From: Rutstroemia sp. NJR-2017a BVV2
Lineage: Eukaryota; Ascomycota; Leotiomycetes; Helotiales; Rutstroemiaceae
Assembly (NCBI GenBank): GCA_002946415.1
Contig: NJPS01000068.1
Coordinates: forward strand, 101,590 to 165,589
DNA: 64,000 nucleotides
Direction: 5' to 3'
Translations under genes and position numbers: made by a program
Shown: positions 1 to 11,724 of the stretch, piece by piece
Position numbering within the stretch: the first letter of the stretch is position 1
Layout of the letters: every line of letters begins with the position of its first letter
Notes under the pieces: model-generated
The model's input: only the letters and a program-made list of their open reading frames with translations
Told to the model about the DNA's origin: nothing
The model's database searches: none

Positions 1-188
1 CTGAATCTACACGTGATGCCCGCATGAAGCTTTGACCACTCGGTAAAAAAGTTTCCAAAAATTTCACCTCCAGAAAAATAAATTTCCAATTGACCAGTCG
101 CCCCAAATCTCGAAGACCGACAGGAACAATCTTTCGGCACCAATTACAAATTTCTCTGCTTAAGACCTTTTCATAAATCATTACAGAG
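1..188 (+). promoter_or_regulatory. 5' flank of the fibrillarin gene
   Basis: This is the non-coding leader and proximal promoter of the fibrillarin gene, cut by the window edge. I see A/T-rich stretches but no motif I can name with confidence. Confidence 0.4.
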
Positions 189-1373
189 ATGGCATTCACT
201 CCCAGAGGTGGCCGAGGCGGTGATCGTGGTGGACGAGGTGGTTTTGGAGGAGGACGAGGTGGTGACCGTGGTGGTCGCGGTGGTTTCGCAAGAGGTGGTG
301 GTAGAGGTTAGTTCTTCCAATTGTTCATCGCAATTACTTCTCTGCCAATAATTGTGTGTATGCGCAAGAGAAGAATCAAAGTAGCTAACTTGTGGATAAG
401 GAGGAGGAGCAGATCGTGGTGGTAGAGGAGGTCGTGGTGGTGGTGCTCGTGGCGGCCGAGGAGCTCCCCGAGGAGGACGCGGTGCACCAAGAGGAGGACG
501 TGGTGGAGGAGCAAAGGGAGGTGCAAAGACCATTGTCGTAAGTAAACAACAGTTCAATGCGTCTCAATTCCTTTCTAACGAGCTTCATCTAGGAGCCCCA
601 TCGTCATGAAGGAATTTTCGTTGCCCGTGGCAAGGAAGATATGTTGGTCACCAAGAACCTCAGTCCTGGTGAATCCGTTTATGGCGAAAAGCGCATCAGT
701 GTCGAAAGTGCGGGCCCTGCAAACGAAGATGGCACCCCTGGCACTACGAAAGTAGAATACCGTGTATGGAACCCTTTCAGAAGTAAGCTTGCTGCTGGTG
801 TTCTTGGTGGTATGGATGAGATCTTCATCAAGCCTGGTGCCAAGGTTCTCTACCTTGGTTCCGCTTCTGGAACATCCGTTTCTCACGTTGCCGATATTGT
901 TGGCCCTACCGGAACAGTCTTTGCCGTTGAGTTCTCCCACAGATCCGGCCGTGATCTCATCAACATGGCTACTCACCGCACAAACGTTATCCCGATTATC
1001 GAAGATGCACGCCATCCACTGAAATACAGAATGCTGGTCTCCATGGTCGACGTTATCTTCGCCGATGTAGCACAGCCTGATCAAGCACGTATCGTTGGGT
1101 TGAACGCCCATTTGTTCTTGAAGGTCGGCGGTGGTGTCGTGGTTTCTATCAAGGCGAACTGTATTGACAGTACTGCCGCACCAGAAGCTGTTTTCGCTAG
1201 AGAAGTGCAGAAGCTGAGAGATGAGAGAATCAAGCCATTGGAACAATTGACTCTGGGTAAGTTTTGTTCTATTATTAATGCAATCACTACCGTTTCACTT
1301 CCTAACTTCTAAATTAGAACCTTTCGAAAGAGATCATTGTATTGTCTCAGGACGCTATGTCCGTTCCATGTAA
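189..1373 (+). CDS. NOP1: fibrillarin, rRNA 2'-O-methyltransferase of box C/D snoRNPs
   Basis: Fibrillarin is the SAM-dependent methyltransferase of nucleolar box C/D snoRNPs; it guides rRNA 2'-O-methylation and pre-rRNA processing. Four exons (189-306, 401-537, 593-1256, 1318-1373) join in phase to 324 residues. The N-terminus (about 1-80) is a Gly/Arg-rich GAR domain with RGG repeats, typical of the family. The methyltransferase fold follows, with the SAM-binding segment [17 protein letters not shown] starting near residue 170 and the family C-terminal segment PFERDHC in the last exon. Start chosen: the ATG at 189, the first one that opens the GAR domain. Introns 1 and 2 interrupt or flank the GAR region. 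Length and architecture are normal for fungal fibrillarin. Confidence 0.96.
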
Positions 1374-1974
1374 ATTAACGAACCGGCGACGATCCTACGA
1401 TCATGATTCGAACTCTTTCCTACCCTCAGTATCTTCTACATGTAACGCACGGCGAATCGCACATTCAGGTTAACTCACCATCTGGGTATCGCACTTTCGC
1501 AGGACTATAAATTCCCCGGTTTTCTTGTCAGGTTATGGAGGGCTGTTTCTCTTTATTTTGTGCTTTTCGGTGTAAATATTCGGGTCCTGGCGTATAGGTC
1601 TCATTCATCACATTATGATGCTAAGAATGCAAGGAAAATCAAAACAAGTACGGAGACGCAGCCTGAAATTGGTATACCTTGATGTGCACGTGTAGCGACA
1701 CAATATCTATGGGCAGTGAATGCGCAGAAATCCGACGTGATAAAACCTTGAAAACTTAAGTTGTCGGAGTCGACTTCTTTGCGATCTCTAGATTTGATAG
1801 CTTGCTTAAAATTCTAATATCTTGCGGGCCGATCGATGCAGTACCTGCTTCTCTTGTGTATGCTCTTGCCAATCTTATCACTTGTTGCCATTTCCTGCCA
1901 TTTTCGGTACAACAATACACCCCAAGTGAAAACTGGCATCGCAAGAATTGTATTCAGTGAATGTTTCCTTCAAA
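1374..1974. other. intergenic, no gene seen
   Basis: This holds the fibrillarin 3' flank and the leader of the next gene. A hydrophobic 67-codon frame at 1836-2039 runs into the next coding exon in another frame and has no recognisable match. An ATG at 1961 lies 14 bases upstream of the chosen start of the next gene, out of frame. Confidence 0.5.
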
Positions 1975-3857
1975 ATGGATCAGTGGTTACGGCCTGTCTT
2001 CCAGAGGACACGCACTCCAGTTCAAGGACCACCAACTGATTGCTCTGACGATATCCACGAAGCTGAAGAGAGCATGTCTCGACTTCGGCCCTCATCAAGG
2101 GTCTCTTCATATATCAACTCTCGCTCCAGCTCGGCAGCTGTCGTTAATACTCCAGATACTTTTCGACACATTAGGATACCTGAAAATGTATACCACAAAC
2201 CATCCGGGAATCAGATGGCCGAAACACTTAAAGTTGTCATGATGACCCGAAATCTAATGGATCCCGTGCCAGTTGAATACAACACTTGCATCTTGCATGT
2301 GCTTGAAGCCTATCATGATTTGCAAGAGCAGTTGGATGCTAGGGACCGAGAAATCGAAGAGTTGAGATCAGGGCATACTAGAGATGTGCAAGACTTTGAA
2401 AATCTAGCAGAGAGGTGCGTCTCGTCCTTTCAACTCATCATGCTGACTGCGTCTAATTTAGTTGTTCAGATGGATGTCAAAAGAAAAGGATTACCAGAAG
2501 GAGCTAAAAAGTTTGGAGATCCTGCTGTCCAAGAAAGAAGGTGGTATGGAAGACGTATCTATGGCGCGGACTCAAAGTGTTGTTCATGGCTCGCAACGCG
2601 CTGCGGATATCTTTGAAGATGGTCTGGATAAGATTAAGAAAAATTCTGCACGGTATAGTTCAGGTGGAGGTGAGCGTGTTCGCGATTTCCCGCTTTTCTA
2701 TCACCGCAATAACCAGCTTCTCAGGGTCATCTGCTGCAGATCGGAATGCCGAACAGCCAGACAAAGTCCTCGATAAACCTGCCATCTCAGGTTCCACAAG
2801 CCACATGCCGAAACATGGAGATATTGATATTGAGAAGCCAGTGAGACCGCCAAGTCGCATAAATTCTCTTAAGAAAAGAAGAACCACCATTCATCTAGCT
2901 GCGAACGAACGATACAATCTCACAAAGGCACAGTTAGATGCCTTTGAGCGAAAACATGACGAAGAGGAAATGGGGGTGATCTTTGACTCCTCAACTGAAT
3001 CAGACGATACTAGTCTACGTTCAATTTCAGGTGTAATATTTAGTCCCAGCCAACGCACGCCGGTACGCAGTGACTTCAAAGAGAAGCCCCTCCCGGAGAT
3101 TCCACGATGCCGATCTGAACCAGTTCAATTGGACATGCCGGATGGTGTGCCCTGGGTAGAACTTGACTCTCCAGGTATGCCATTGAATGCAAGAAAGGGG
3201 TTTTCTTTTCGCCCTGGAGATGACACGCCCAATATATTGTATAAGACATCGAAAGATACTATCAGGGGCCAGCGGAACAGCATAGAGCCTCTGGCCAATC
3301 CTAGTCGCCTATCTACTGTCATGACAAATGACGAGGCCATCGTTACACCCCAAGTCACTCTGAGGGCAAAATTAAAATCTCTCAAAAGAGGTTCTGTGTC
3401 TGCATCGACATCCCCGGGGCAGGATCCTAACTATCTTACCTTTCGGCACCAGTGGAGTGTGAGGAAGGGTATGGAAAGAGGTGATTCTTCTAGTAGTATT
3501 GTCACTGCCGTGAGGGACAATTCCGGTAGAAGTGATTCTGGAAGGCCGAAGACAGTCGAACATGAGACAGCAGTCATGGCAGTATGTATCTCTATCTTTC
3601 GGATTTCTTTCGCTCTAGGCACATGAGTCTGTCTTCAAACTATGTGCCTTCCTCACTTTATTCCCTTCTACATACTGATACTTGATTCATCCTAGGCCGT
3701 GCGTGCAATTGCCGCCAGCAACAAATCAGCTCCGTCGTCGGTTGAGAGAGTACAACCGCAAGAATTCTATACAAGGGAGGGATTACCGTTCAAGGAGGAA
3801 ATTCCGGAGACTAGTACTCTGCAATCGATATCTGTACCAAGCTGGCATCGGGAGTGA
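1975..3857 (+). CDS. unrecognised coiled-coil protein, 552 aa
   Basis: I do not recognise this family. Four exons (1975-2414, 2470-2669, 2725-3581, 3696-3857) join in phase to 552 residues. The N-terminal 100 residues are Ser/Arg-rich and look disordered. Residues about 100-210 are heptad-like and charged (LQEQLDARDREIEELRS and, after intron 1, SKEKDYQKELKSLEILLSKK), which suggests a coiled coil. The remaining 340 residues are polar and rich in Ser, Pro, Arg and Thr, without a recognisable domain. Intron 1 has two candidate acceptors; only the one at 2468-2469 keeps the coiled-coil frame. The out-of-frame ATG at 1961 opens a 93-codon overlapping frame, so transcription may start downstream of it or scanning may be leaky. 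A cytoskeletal or scaffold role would be a guess. Confidence 0.75.
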
Positions 3858-4266
3858 AAGAGCGTACAAGTGAGACGTATGATACCCCAAGGGAAATGGA
3901 TCTGGAGTGCTGTAGCCTCAGTGCGGAACGGAACTTTGTAACATGTTGGAACATTTGCGACAATTGGCCTTTTATCCATTGTGAAGTGTGAGATAATTCA
4001 TAGTACTTTTAGCTAATCTGCTGCAATTGCCAGATATAATAAGACACAGGCGGAGGAGCAAATAATACATTGTAATTCATGTAAATGTCTCCAAGAACCC
4101 AGCCGACATTGATAGGCTTTCTCTGGTGTCTCACAGGACTTGAATGAGTGATACGAAAATCATTATCGTAACAATTTGGATGCCCCGATCCATCTTCTCA
4201 GCAATCCAATATCATACAATGCAACGCCTCATTTCCAAACACTATTTACCCATGTGATCTCCCAGT
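3858..4266. other. convergent intergenic, no gene seen
   Basis: Shared 3' flank between the coiled-coil gene (+) and separase (minus). It is A/T-rich and should hold both polyadenylation regions. Nothing else is visible. Confidence 0.5.
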
Positions 4267-7200
4267 TTATTCTTTGATATAAACAGGAATACCATAAACA
4301 CAAACCGCTGCAGCATTCAGATACTTCAACTTGCAAGCATCCCTTCCCTTAGCAACCGCCTCCACAAGTGATATTTTTCTTGTGGTCTCGTCTCTTTCCT
4401 TCTCCTTTCCCTTCCCTGCTCCTTTTCTACCTCGCCCCTTCCCCTTCCCTAAGACTCTTTCTTCATGCCCCTCAAAGAGCCCCCACTCCTCCAACATCTT
4501 CCCCGCAAAGCGATCAATATCCTTATCCGTTACATCCCACAACGTCGCTACCAATGCCGGACTGCACGCATGCATGTAATGAACCGGGGTCCCGCATGGC
4601 TCGAACTCTCCATAATCCGTCAACGCACCACTACTGCAGCCCATTAGAATAGCTACAGCACATTGCTCCATCTTGCGGATTTCTTTGGAGCGGATGAATT
4701 GCCCGCCACTTCCGTGGCCGAAGTAAAGAAAGAGATCTTTGCTTTGAAGTTCGTTCTTCATTTCTTCTTCCGAGGGATTACGGTTGGTAATACCCGTCCA
4801 AGAGGGCAGGGATTCGAGGGTTTGCTGGAAGGTAGTCTGGGTATGTTTAAGATCGCCGCCGGGGTTGAGGATATAGGCGCCGCTGGTGGGATTAATATAA
4901 TGCCCTTCAACTTCCTCTTGACCGGTAGATGCCTTTTGTTGCTTGATTAAACGATCCTGCAAGCATCCAAGGGAAGGTAGACGAGATACTGCTAGGCCTT
5001 CCATACAAGGGAGTGATTCCCATGGAAATATGTGCAGTGCTTTATCCAAAATTAGGATGGTATGTTTGCCTTCCTCCTCGCCACCTGAAATGTGAGCAGC
5101 TTCATGATAGCAACGAAGAGCATCATGAATCTCGACCACGATCGAGTCAAATTCAATCTCTGCATAAGCGTTGAGCTCGCCATGAAACTGGAGAACATCA
5201 ACAACAAAGTATAAAAGGTCGGTCAAAGGTTCTGAGAAATCGCATTCCTCTGCAGTTGCATCACCTAGGCCAATGAATAACTCCAGTATCCTACTATCCA
5301 AAGTAACGCGTGTCCCCGAGTTTCGTTTACTCTTGCGGCGTGAGGGAAGATGCTTGTCAAGTATGTTTTCAAAGGACTTTTGGAAACGCGCAAGCAGGTC
5401 CTGTCGTCTGCCATGCTGTGAGAAGATTCCTGCAAACCCACCTAGCCACACCTTTTCAATATTCTCAAGTAGATCTTTCAGGCGCGCATCCAACTCTTCT
5501 CGCTCTGCCCACCAGGCAATCTTGGCTTCGCGCCCTGTTCTATTTGGACCATCTTTTGAATTAGCATTAGCACATTCGATGATATCGAAAAGCTCAGATT
5601 TGCCTTGCTCGAACCCAAATACTTCTTCATCAGCATCCATTGAGTTGTTTCGTCCTAATGGTAAACGGAGAACAAAGGGACTATGGCCTGCCTGTAATTT
5701 AGTGATGGAGAGCTCTTGGTGGTTCTCACTTAGAGCGATCGAGATGGCAGTCCACGACTTCGGAATGATGTCTATATAGTCTTTTTGGAACCGTGGTATG
5801 TCGCAGAGTGAGAGTGATGCTCCAAGACTAGATCTCCTTGATAGTGCTCCATGGTCTGGCCAGCGGAGATCGTCTAGTTCCGGAATCGTTATCTCCTGGA
5901 GGATAACTTTACGTTCCCTTCGGAAGGCAAGAGTTCTTGCTGAGTCTAACCACAGTTAATAAAGTTCTGACTTCGTTAAAAACAAATACATACCAATAGA
6001 GCAGCTCGCCAGCCCCGGCTGTGATTTCCCCTTGATTGGCCCAGCAGCTGACAAGAGTATAGAGACATTATTCAAGAGTGAGGTTATCTTGTGCATGACA
6101 GAAATGGGGGCGACAAGGAATGCAACCGGGTATGTTTCTACAAGAATTTCTTGCGCGCGGTGGAGTTTGTCGAAAATGCTGTCTGAGGAAGAGCCTTTTG
6201 CAGGACGCCCAACTCGTGGAGCTTGAGGTTTCCTAGGAGATGTGTGACGGGGGATATTCTTGTCGTTGTTGCTTTTATCAGTTCCAAGTACTGACGGAAA
6301 GGAGATTGTCGAGTCTTGCAGAACTGAATATACTGGATCTGAGACCATCTGCTCCATACTTCGGAGAAGCAAGCACCGAGCCTCTGAGATACCTTGGTAC
6401 ACGGCATCCAGCTGGGTGCTAGAGAACTTCCCAGCTTCTTCCAAAATAGTCTGAGCCTCCTTTGATTTCTTTAAGCTCAGGAGAGCTTCAGCCTTCTGCC
6501 AGAGAATTTTTGCTCTCAACGAGTTCAATTGAGGGCACTCTTCACTAACAGGAGGCTCCGGTAGCGGCTGTGATTTCGCAGTTGCTACAGGTTTGCGAGG
6601 AGCTGGTGCTTTTTTCCGGGCTGCTGGTTTACGCCCAGCTGGTGCCTTTCGTTTTGAAACAGCGAGTGCACGCACTCCACTCTCGATCTCATTAATATCG
6701 ACTCGAATCGATGTCGGAGACTTATTATATGTGATGAGTTTGGCTGTCAAACTCTTTAGGGTATGCTCCGCAAGTTCATAACACGCCACTTCTGTCTTAC
6801 GGTCCCCAAGAATACCATGGAGACGTCCAAGTTGAGATGCAATAGCGACAGTGGTTTTGGTTTTGAAGCCATTCTTGCAAAGCTTCTCGGCTTCCGTCAG
6901 AAAGTGTGTGCCTTTGTCCAAGTTTCCTGCTTTAGTCCAGATACTGCCCAGTGCCGCTGCAACTATCGCTGTTTGCGTATCGCTGTTGAGTACCTTGACG
7001 ATTTCCTCCGCTTGTTCTGCATAGTGTAGAGTTTCCTGGAATAATCCGTGGTGGGCGTAGAGATTTGACAAGTGAATCAGGCCTGTAATGAGAGGAACAA
7101 CCAAATGCCAAAATCCTATACCAGATGGACTGGATTGTGTCTGTGGCCGATAAGATAACTTGTCTGTTGCAACACTCAGACCCGAAATCCCTTCTGCTAT

Positions 7201-10200
7201 GCTTTCGTTATCATCTGTTAATGCTGCGGACGCCTTTTTCCTTGCTAGAACTGCTTCGGTGTTGGCCCAAGCACGTCGCAAGAGTCTAACACTTTGTTTC
7301 GCCAAGACTATTGCAGACTCCGGTCCACCTTGTTCAACAGCAAGCATGGAACGAATGAATGATGCCTTTGCGCTCGTGCAGTTCATTCTTGTCTTCTCTT
7401 GGAGAGTTAGACGTGCATCCTTGCCACCTACTGTGGCTCTATCTTCCTGGAAAAAACCCTCAGCCGACGTCAGATACTGTTGACTATATCGCGTTAGCCT
7501 GTATCCAAAACCTTTAAACATATTGCGGGCTTACCATTGCTCAAGATTTCCCAATGCTAACATATATTGTGAATACGCAATGTGAAGATCGGATCGAGTC
7601 CTATGGGAAACGTCGTTGTCGCTGCTGTAGCGCTGCGCTTTGTCTAATGATAGACCGGCCTTTCCAGAATATCCAAGTTGTAGCCATTGAATGCCCAAGA
7701 CACTGTAAACAGATACAATGTCGTTAAATCCAGCGACACTGCAGCAAAGTTCATCTATATCAGCAATAAGCTGGAGGATATCAAGCCGTTCTGTTTCGAG
7801 GCCCCTCATTTCCATGAAATTGGTGAGCGATTGTAGGTGGAGTAAGAGGTGAGGTATGTCTTCGACGTAACGAATTAGGCCAGAAAAATCCTCAACTTGA
7901 TTGCGGATCAACCGCCATCCCGAAATGCATTTGTCGAGAACTTCAAGACTGGGCTTACTTTTCTGAAGTTCTACCACGCTGATCGCCATCATCTCCCAGT
8001 GCTTGAGGTAATCCGTTAATCCGTGGTCCTGAGACGCCACAAAGTCGATGTTTTTGGCTTTGAGAGATTCCAGTGCATCATGAATAAGACCATTATCTTG
8101 GATATCGTGCGAATATTGGAAAGTAGCCATTGCTCGAAGTGTGCGCACTGGATACTTGCTCATGCTATATATCGAAACTAACCTATTAAAAACAGCAAGC
8201 TTCAACTCAATTGAGGTTGCGGAAGGGTTGTTAAGGCTTGTCAAATAGTCCATCTCATGTTCGAGGACCAGTCCTTTTTGTTCGTCCGTCCATGATTCGT
8301 CGACGAGCCACTGTTCAGTCACAACACCCGAGTGACTGAGGTATACTTTAAGCATGGACTGCAAAGTTCGGGCGAGAACCGATGTAGTATCGTCGCAACT
8401 CCATGCTGCCCGAAGCGGCAAACTCTTAGCAGTTTCTACAACCTTCTCCAGGACATTATTCTCAATCATTTCATTACGCAACTCCATCAGTGTTTTGAAG
8501 AGCTTATCGTATTGAGCTGTAGTATTGTAAAATTCTGCCAGTCGTTCTATTTTCAAGGATATAAGTGCCGTGTTTCTCTCTTGCAAAGACCGTGATTTGA
8601 CGCAGTTAATCGATCTTCGAAGCATATGCAACTGTTGGCCCTCTTTGGTTGAGTCCGCCTCGCGTCGTGCATTGAGAAATCGGGTATAGTATAGGTTTGA
8701 GATTCTGACATGATACGATGCGGCATCGAACGCACTACCTTCGGACGATTCAACCTGTAACCGTTCTATTAATGTAAGACAATCTTGCAACAAAGAGTCT
8801 TGTGCTTCCCACGTTAATGATTCTTGCTTAAGAGAGAGTTTTATCAGAAACAGGGCAGAATCAATAGCATGAAAGGCTGGCTTGGTGATGAACTGTCTGC
8901 GCTGCTCAAAACGTATATGATCTTTGCTACTGGTACCGGTTTCCGGTCTCTTTCCTAGGTAGCGCAGCGACAGTCGAGGGCACAGGGAAATAAGAGATTC
9001 GCACATTTGATGCACTGCGGTAGAATTGGATTTGGAACCAGAGCCGTTCGTTACTTCGAGGGGGCTTGAGACAACAGCGACGGCAGCCCTTCGTGCAGAG
9101 GAAACTTCCATCAGCAAATCATCTATGTCAGATGCCTCCCCTTTAAAGGGATTCTCTAGACCGTCAAGGAGAGTCGTAAACACATCTTCGATTTTTGTAT
9201 ATCGACATGGATCCCGGAGCATAAGAGCGACTAGTCGAGCTTTGATAGCAGAATGTTTGACGTCTGAATCAACACCAGGCTCCAGAATATTTTGTACCTT
9301 TTCAACCCAAGCAATAGCTTCTTCAACCATGTTAGCCTCCTTTGCCAGAGAGCCCAGAAGCCGAAAAATACCCATGGTAGAAGGCTTTGACCGTATCTCT
9401 GCATTCTTATATTTGGAGGCTGCCATTTGCAAGCATAGAAAAGCATCCGAAGAGTTTCCATACACCTTTACAGCATCACGAGGGCTTCGTCGAGCGTAAG
9501 CTTGGGCACATCGGAGAAAAGGCTCAAGTAGGTCCTTTCCAACATCTCCTTGATGACCAGCGAGTCTCCACCATAGCATCCTAATTTCGAGAGCAATCGT
9601 TTGTAACGCAAAAGCGGTTTCCGGACTTACACTAGCTCTAGAATCAAGAGCAGTGTCATCCTCTGAGGTAGATACACTGGGGCTCATCGATAACAACAAA
9701 TCCGATAAAGTTTGAAGCTGACGAGCGCTTTTACTGAGCAAGCTTGAATCATTAGCTGCTTTCAGCAGGAGGTTCATGGGCGATGATTGATGGGTAGAGC
9801 GCAAAAGTGGCAAGGCTGCTTCAATGTTCTTTGGTTTTCGCAATGAGACTATCAGTCTCAAAACCTGTAATTGTGTCGTAATTATCAGGCTTAGCTTCGT
9901 GCCTCCGTCTGGAATCTCTCCAAAATCCAATAATTCGGCCAGTGATTGAGGAACTGTAGTCGAAGATATCTCTTTTGACGCGGGAAGCTTCGCTGCTTGG
10001 TGCCCATTCTCGCCGTCCAACCGGCGCTTTAGAATTCTAAGTTCCTTTGCTGCAAGATCATCCATTCCAAGTGACAATAATTTGCCTATCAAGACTGACA
10101 TGCCATTTTCAACTTGTAATGCTGGAAGATTGAGACCCGCTGTCTTTGAAGCTTGTAATCCCCGCAAACACGCAAACCCAGCTCTGGCGCATTCAGCAAT

Positions 10201-10737
10201 TGACCGCACACCAGTGGAACATGATGTTTTTGAAGATATGGATGGATCGGTGGTCCTGGAAATGTTTGGTGAACTTGAGACTCTATTCAGTGATCGTGGT
10301 TGTAATGGTGTCTGAGGAACTGAGCTTGATCGTCGAAGTCCTTTGCGTGCTGTCGCCTCCTCCTTGGAAGCTGGTGTTTTTCGAATTTGAGATGGAGCTT
10401 TGATAGCTTCCGTCAGAGCCTTCAGTGTTGAGTTGACGACTTCGGTAGCTAAAATCGATCTCTCCTTAATTGATAGCTGTTCCCCATGATTATTCACATT
10501 TTCCTTCTCCACCACATTCGTTCTTGACCGCGACTGGGGAGCTCGAATTGTGCTTTTCTTAACCGCCTTCGCTGTTGTCTTATCGATTGTTTTCGAGACC
10601 TGGGGCCCTTTTGTCTCTGCTGTACTCGATTTAGGAAGTAAAAGGTCAGTCAATAAAGTGACAGTAGCTGGAGAACATGTTGTTGTCGAGGATATAGCGG
10701 CGCGTACGGAGCCCGCTGTCTCTAGCAAAGAGTCCAT
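4267..10737 (-). CDS. ESP1: separase (peptidase C50), sister-chromatid separation protease
   Basis: Separase cleaves the cohesin kleisin Scc1/Rad21 at anaphase onset after release from securin (ESP1 in yeast, Cut1 in fission yeast, BimB in Aspergillus). Three exons (10737-7535, 7498-5994, 5945-4267) join in phase to 2128 residues, the expected fungal size. The C-terminal protease domain carries the catalytic dyad: His1980 in YFGHGSGGQF and Cys2006 in LMGCSSGAL. The spacing of 26 equals that of human separase as I recall it (H2003/C2029). The long N-terminal region is helical, TPR/HEAT-like. A Lys/Pro/Ala-rich linker (KRKAPAGRKPAARKKAPAPR) lies in exon 2. A basic Gly/Lys-rich stretch at about 2069-2093 interrupts the end of the protease domain. 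Intron 1 is very short (36 nt) but required by phase. The gene is divergent from the gene at 11012. Confidence 0.96.
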
Positions 10738-11011
10738 TATGATACAAGAACTTAAGAAAGAAAGAAACAGTACTATTGAAATTTAGACATTATTCCAAAA
10801 AAACACACACATGGCAATTGATGTTGTCTGCTATGACGCGAAAAGAATCTCGAGCATTGAAAATCAGTGTCCCCTGTTGACGTTTGTTGACGAGGCAACC
10901 GTGAGATTTTCGGCTTAACCGTTAGATACCCCAAAAATTTCCTTCGCAATTACCACAACTTTGGATGAACATCCCCTCAACGGAACACTTCACAGATCAG
11001 TCAAGTCGATA
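10738..11011. promoter_or_regulatory. divergent promoter between separase and the small mitochondrial-type gene
   Basis: A 274-bp region serves both directions. It holds ACGCGAAAA at 10836-10844, a hybrid of the MluI-box core (ACGCG) and the Swi4-type box (CGCGAAA) used by MBF/SBF cell-cycle factors. On the separase side there are two short overlapping upstream frames: ATG 10812 to stop 10783, and ATG 10790 to stop 10773. On the other side a 15-codon frame starts at 10965. Whether any of these lies inside a transcript is not visible. Confidence 0.5.
10836..10844 (+). promoter_or_regulatory. candidate MBF/SBF (MCB/SCB) cell-cycle element
   Basis: ACGCGAAAA lies about 100 bp upstream of the separase start. 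MBF/SBF sites of this form drive G1/S genes in yeasts and filamentous fungi. One copy only, so function is inferred. Confidence 0.35.
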
Positions 11012-11012
11012 A
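10965..11012 (+). promoter_or_regulatory. uORF of 15 codons ending in TAATG overlap with the main start
   Basis: ATG at 10965 opens a 15-codon frame. Its TAA (11010-11012) shares its last base with the main ATG (11012-11014). This stop-start arrangement could couple translation by reinitiation. It matters only if the mRNA 5' end is upstream of 10965, which cannot be seen here. Confidence 0.4.
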
Positions 11013-11668
11013 TGAATAAAGCAATTACCCTTCAAAGGCTCCTCGCCGCACCTCCGCATTTACGGACCTCTTTCCTTCGCCAGACAATCACCTCGCAGAT
11101 ATCACGCCCTTATGCCGTTCAGAGTATTACCCAACCTTCGTTTTGGAAAAGCTTGGTTCCTAAACCACTTCGAAAGAGTGCACCTTCTACTGTCAGCAAG
11201 AAGCTCAGGTCAAAGGATTGGAATCCGGCGACCTTCTTCATATGGATCTTCTTGCTGATTGGTTCCATGTCGATCCAGATGATCGCATTACGAAATGGAT
11301 TTGCGGCATTCGAGAGGCGGGCAGATGCGAAGATTGGGCTTTTGAAGGAAGTAATAGAGCGAATACAAAATGGGGAAAAGGTTGATGTTAGTGGGCTGCT
11401 CGGCAAAGGAAACCAGAAGCAAGAAGAGGAATGGGAGCAAGGTATGTATTTCATTCGTGTTGTTAGTGACCCCATCTAAAGCAACTCGACTTCAGTATTG
11501 CGAGACATCGAACGAGAAGAAGAGGCATGGGCACAAACAAACAAGAGGAAGCGAAAGATTGCCAGAGCCGAAGCCAAGTTGGACAAACCAGTGGACGAGC
11601 CAGACACAGAGAGTAAGGAGGTTCCACAGCTGAAGTCTAAGAGCAGCGCGCCACGCGGATTCTATTAA
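11012..11668 (+). CDS. small single-pass protein, probably mitochondrial inner membrane
   Basis: Two exons (11012-11441, 11496-11668) join in phase to 200 residues. The N-terminus is basic, hydroxylated and free of acidic residues for its first 60 or so residues (RLLAAPPHLRTSFLRQ), as in mitochondrial presequences. One membrane segment follows (WNPATFFIWIFLLIGSMSIQ), then a charged helical tail (VLRDIEREEEAWAQTNKRKR) and the C-terminus SAPRGFY. It resembles a fungal family of short mitochondrial proteins, possibly DUF5321, but I am not certain of the name and no reaction can be assigned. Start: the ATG at 11012 begins the presequence-like stretch. A uORF stops exactly at this ATG. Confidence 0.8.
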
Positions 11669-11724
11669 AACATTCATAAATACATGGATTGTTTACTACT
11701 ATACAATATCCGACTCATTGTGCC

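Noticed and set aside
575..1246. 223-codon open frame antisense to fibrillarin
   Set aside because: It mirrors the codon bias of the fibrillarin exon on the other strand; no family match or separate signals.
4600..4760. Possibility that the separase is a pseudogene because the coding sequence is split over several frames
   Set aside because: Two phase-consistent introns join the frames into one 2128-residue protein with both catalytic residues intact.
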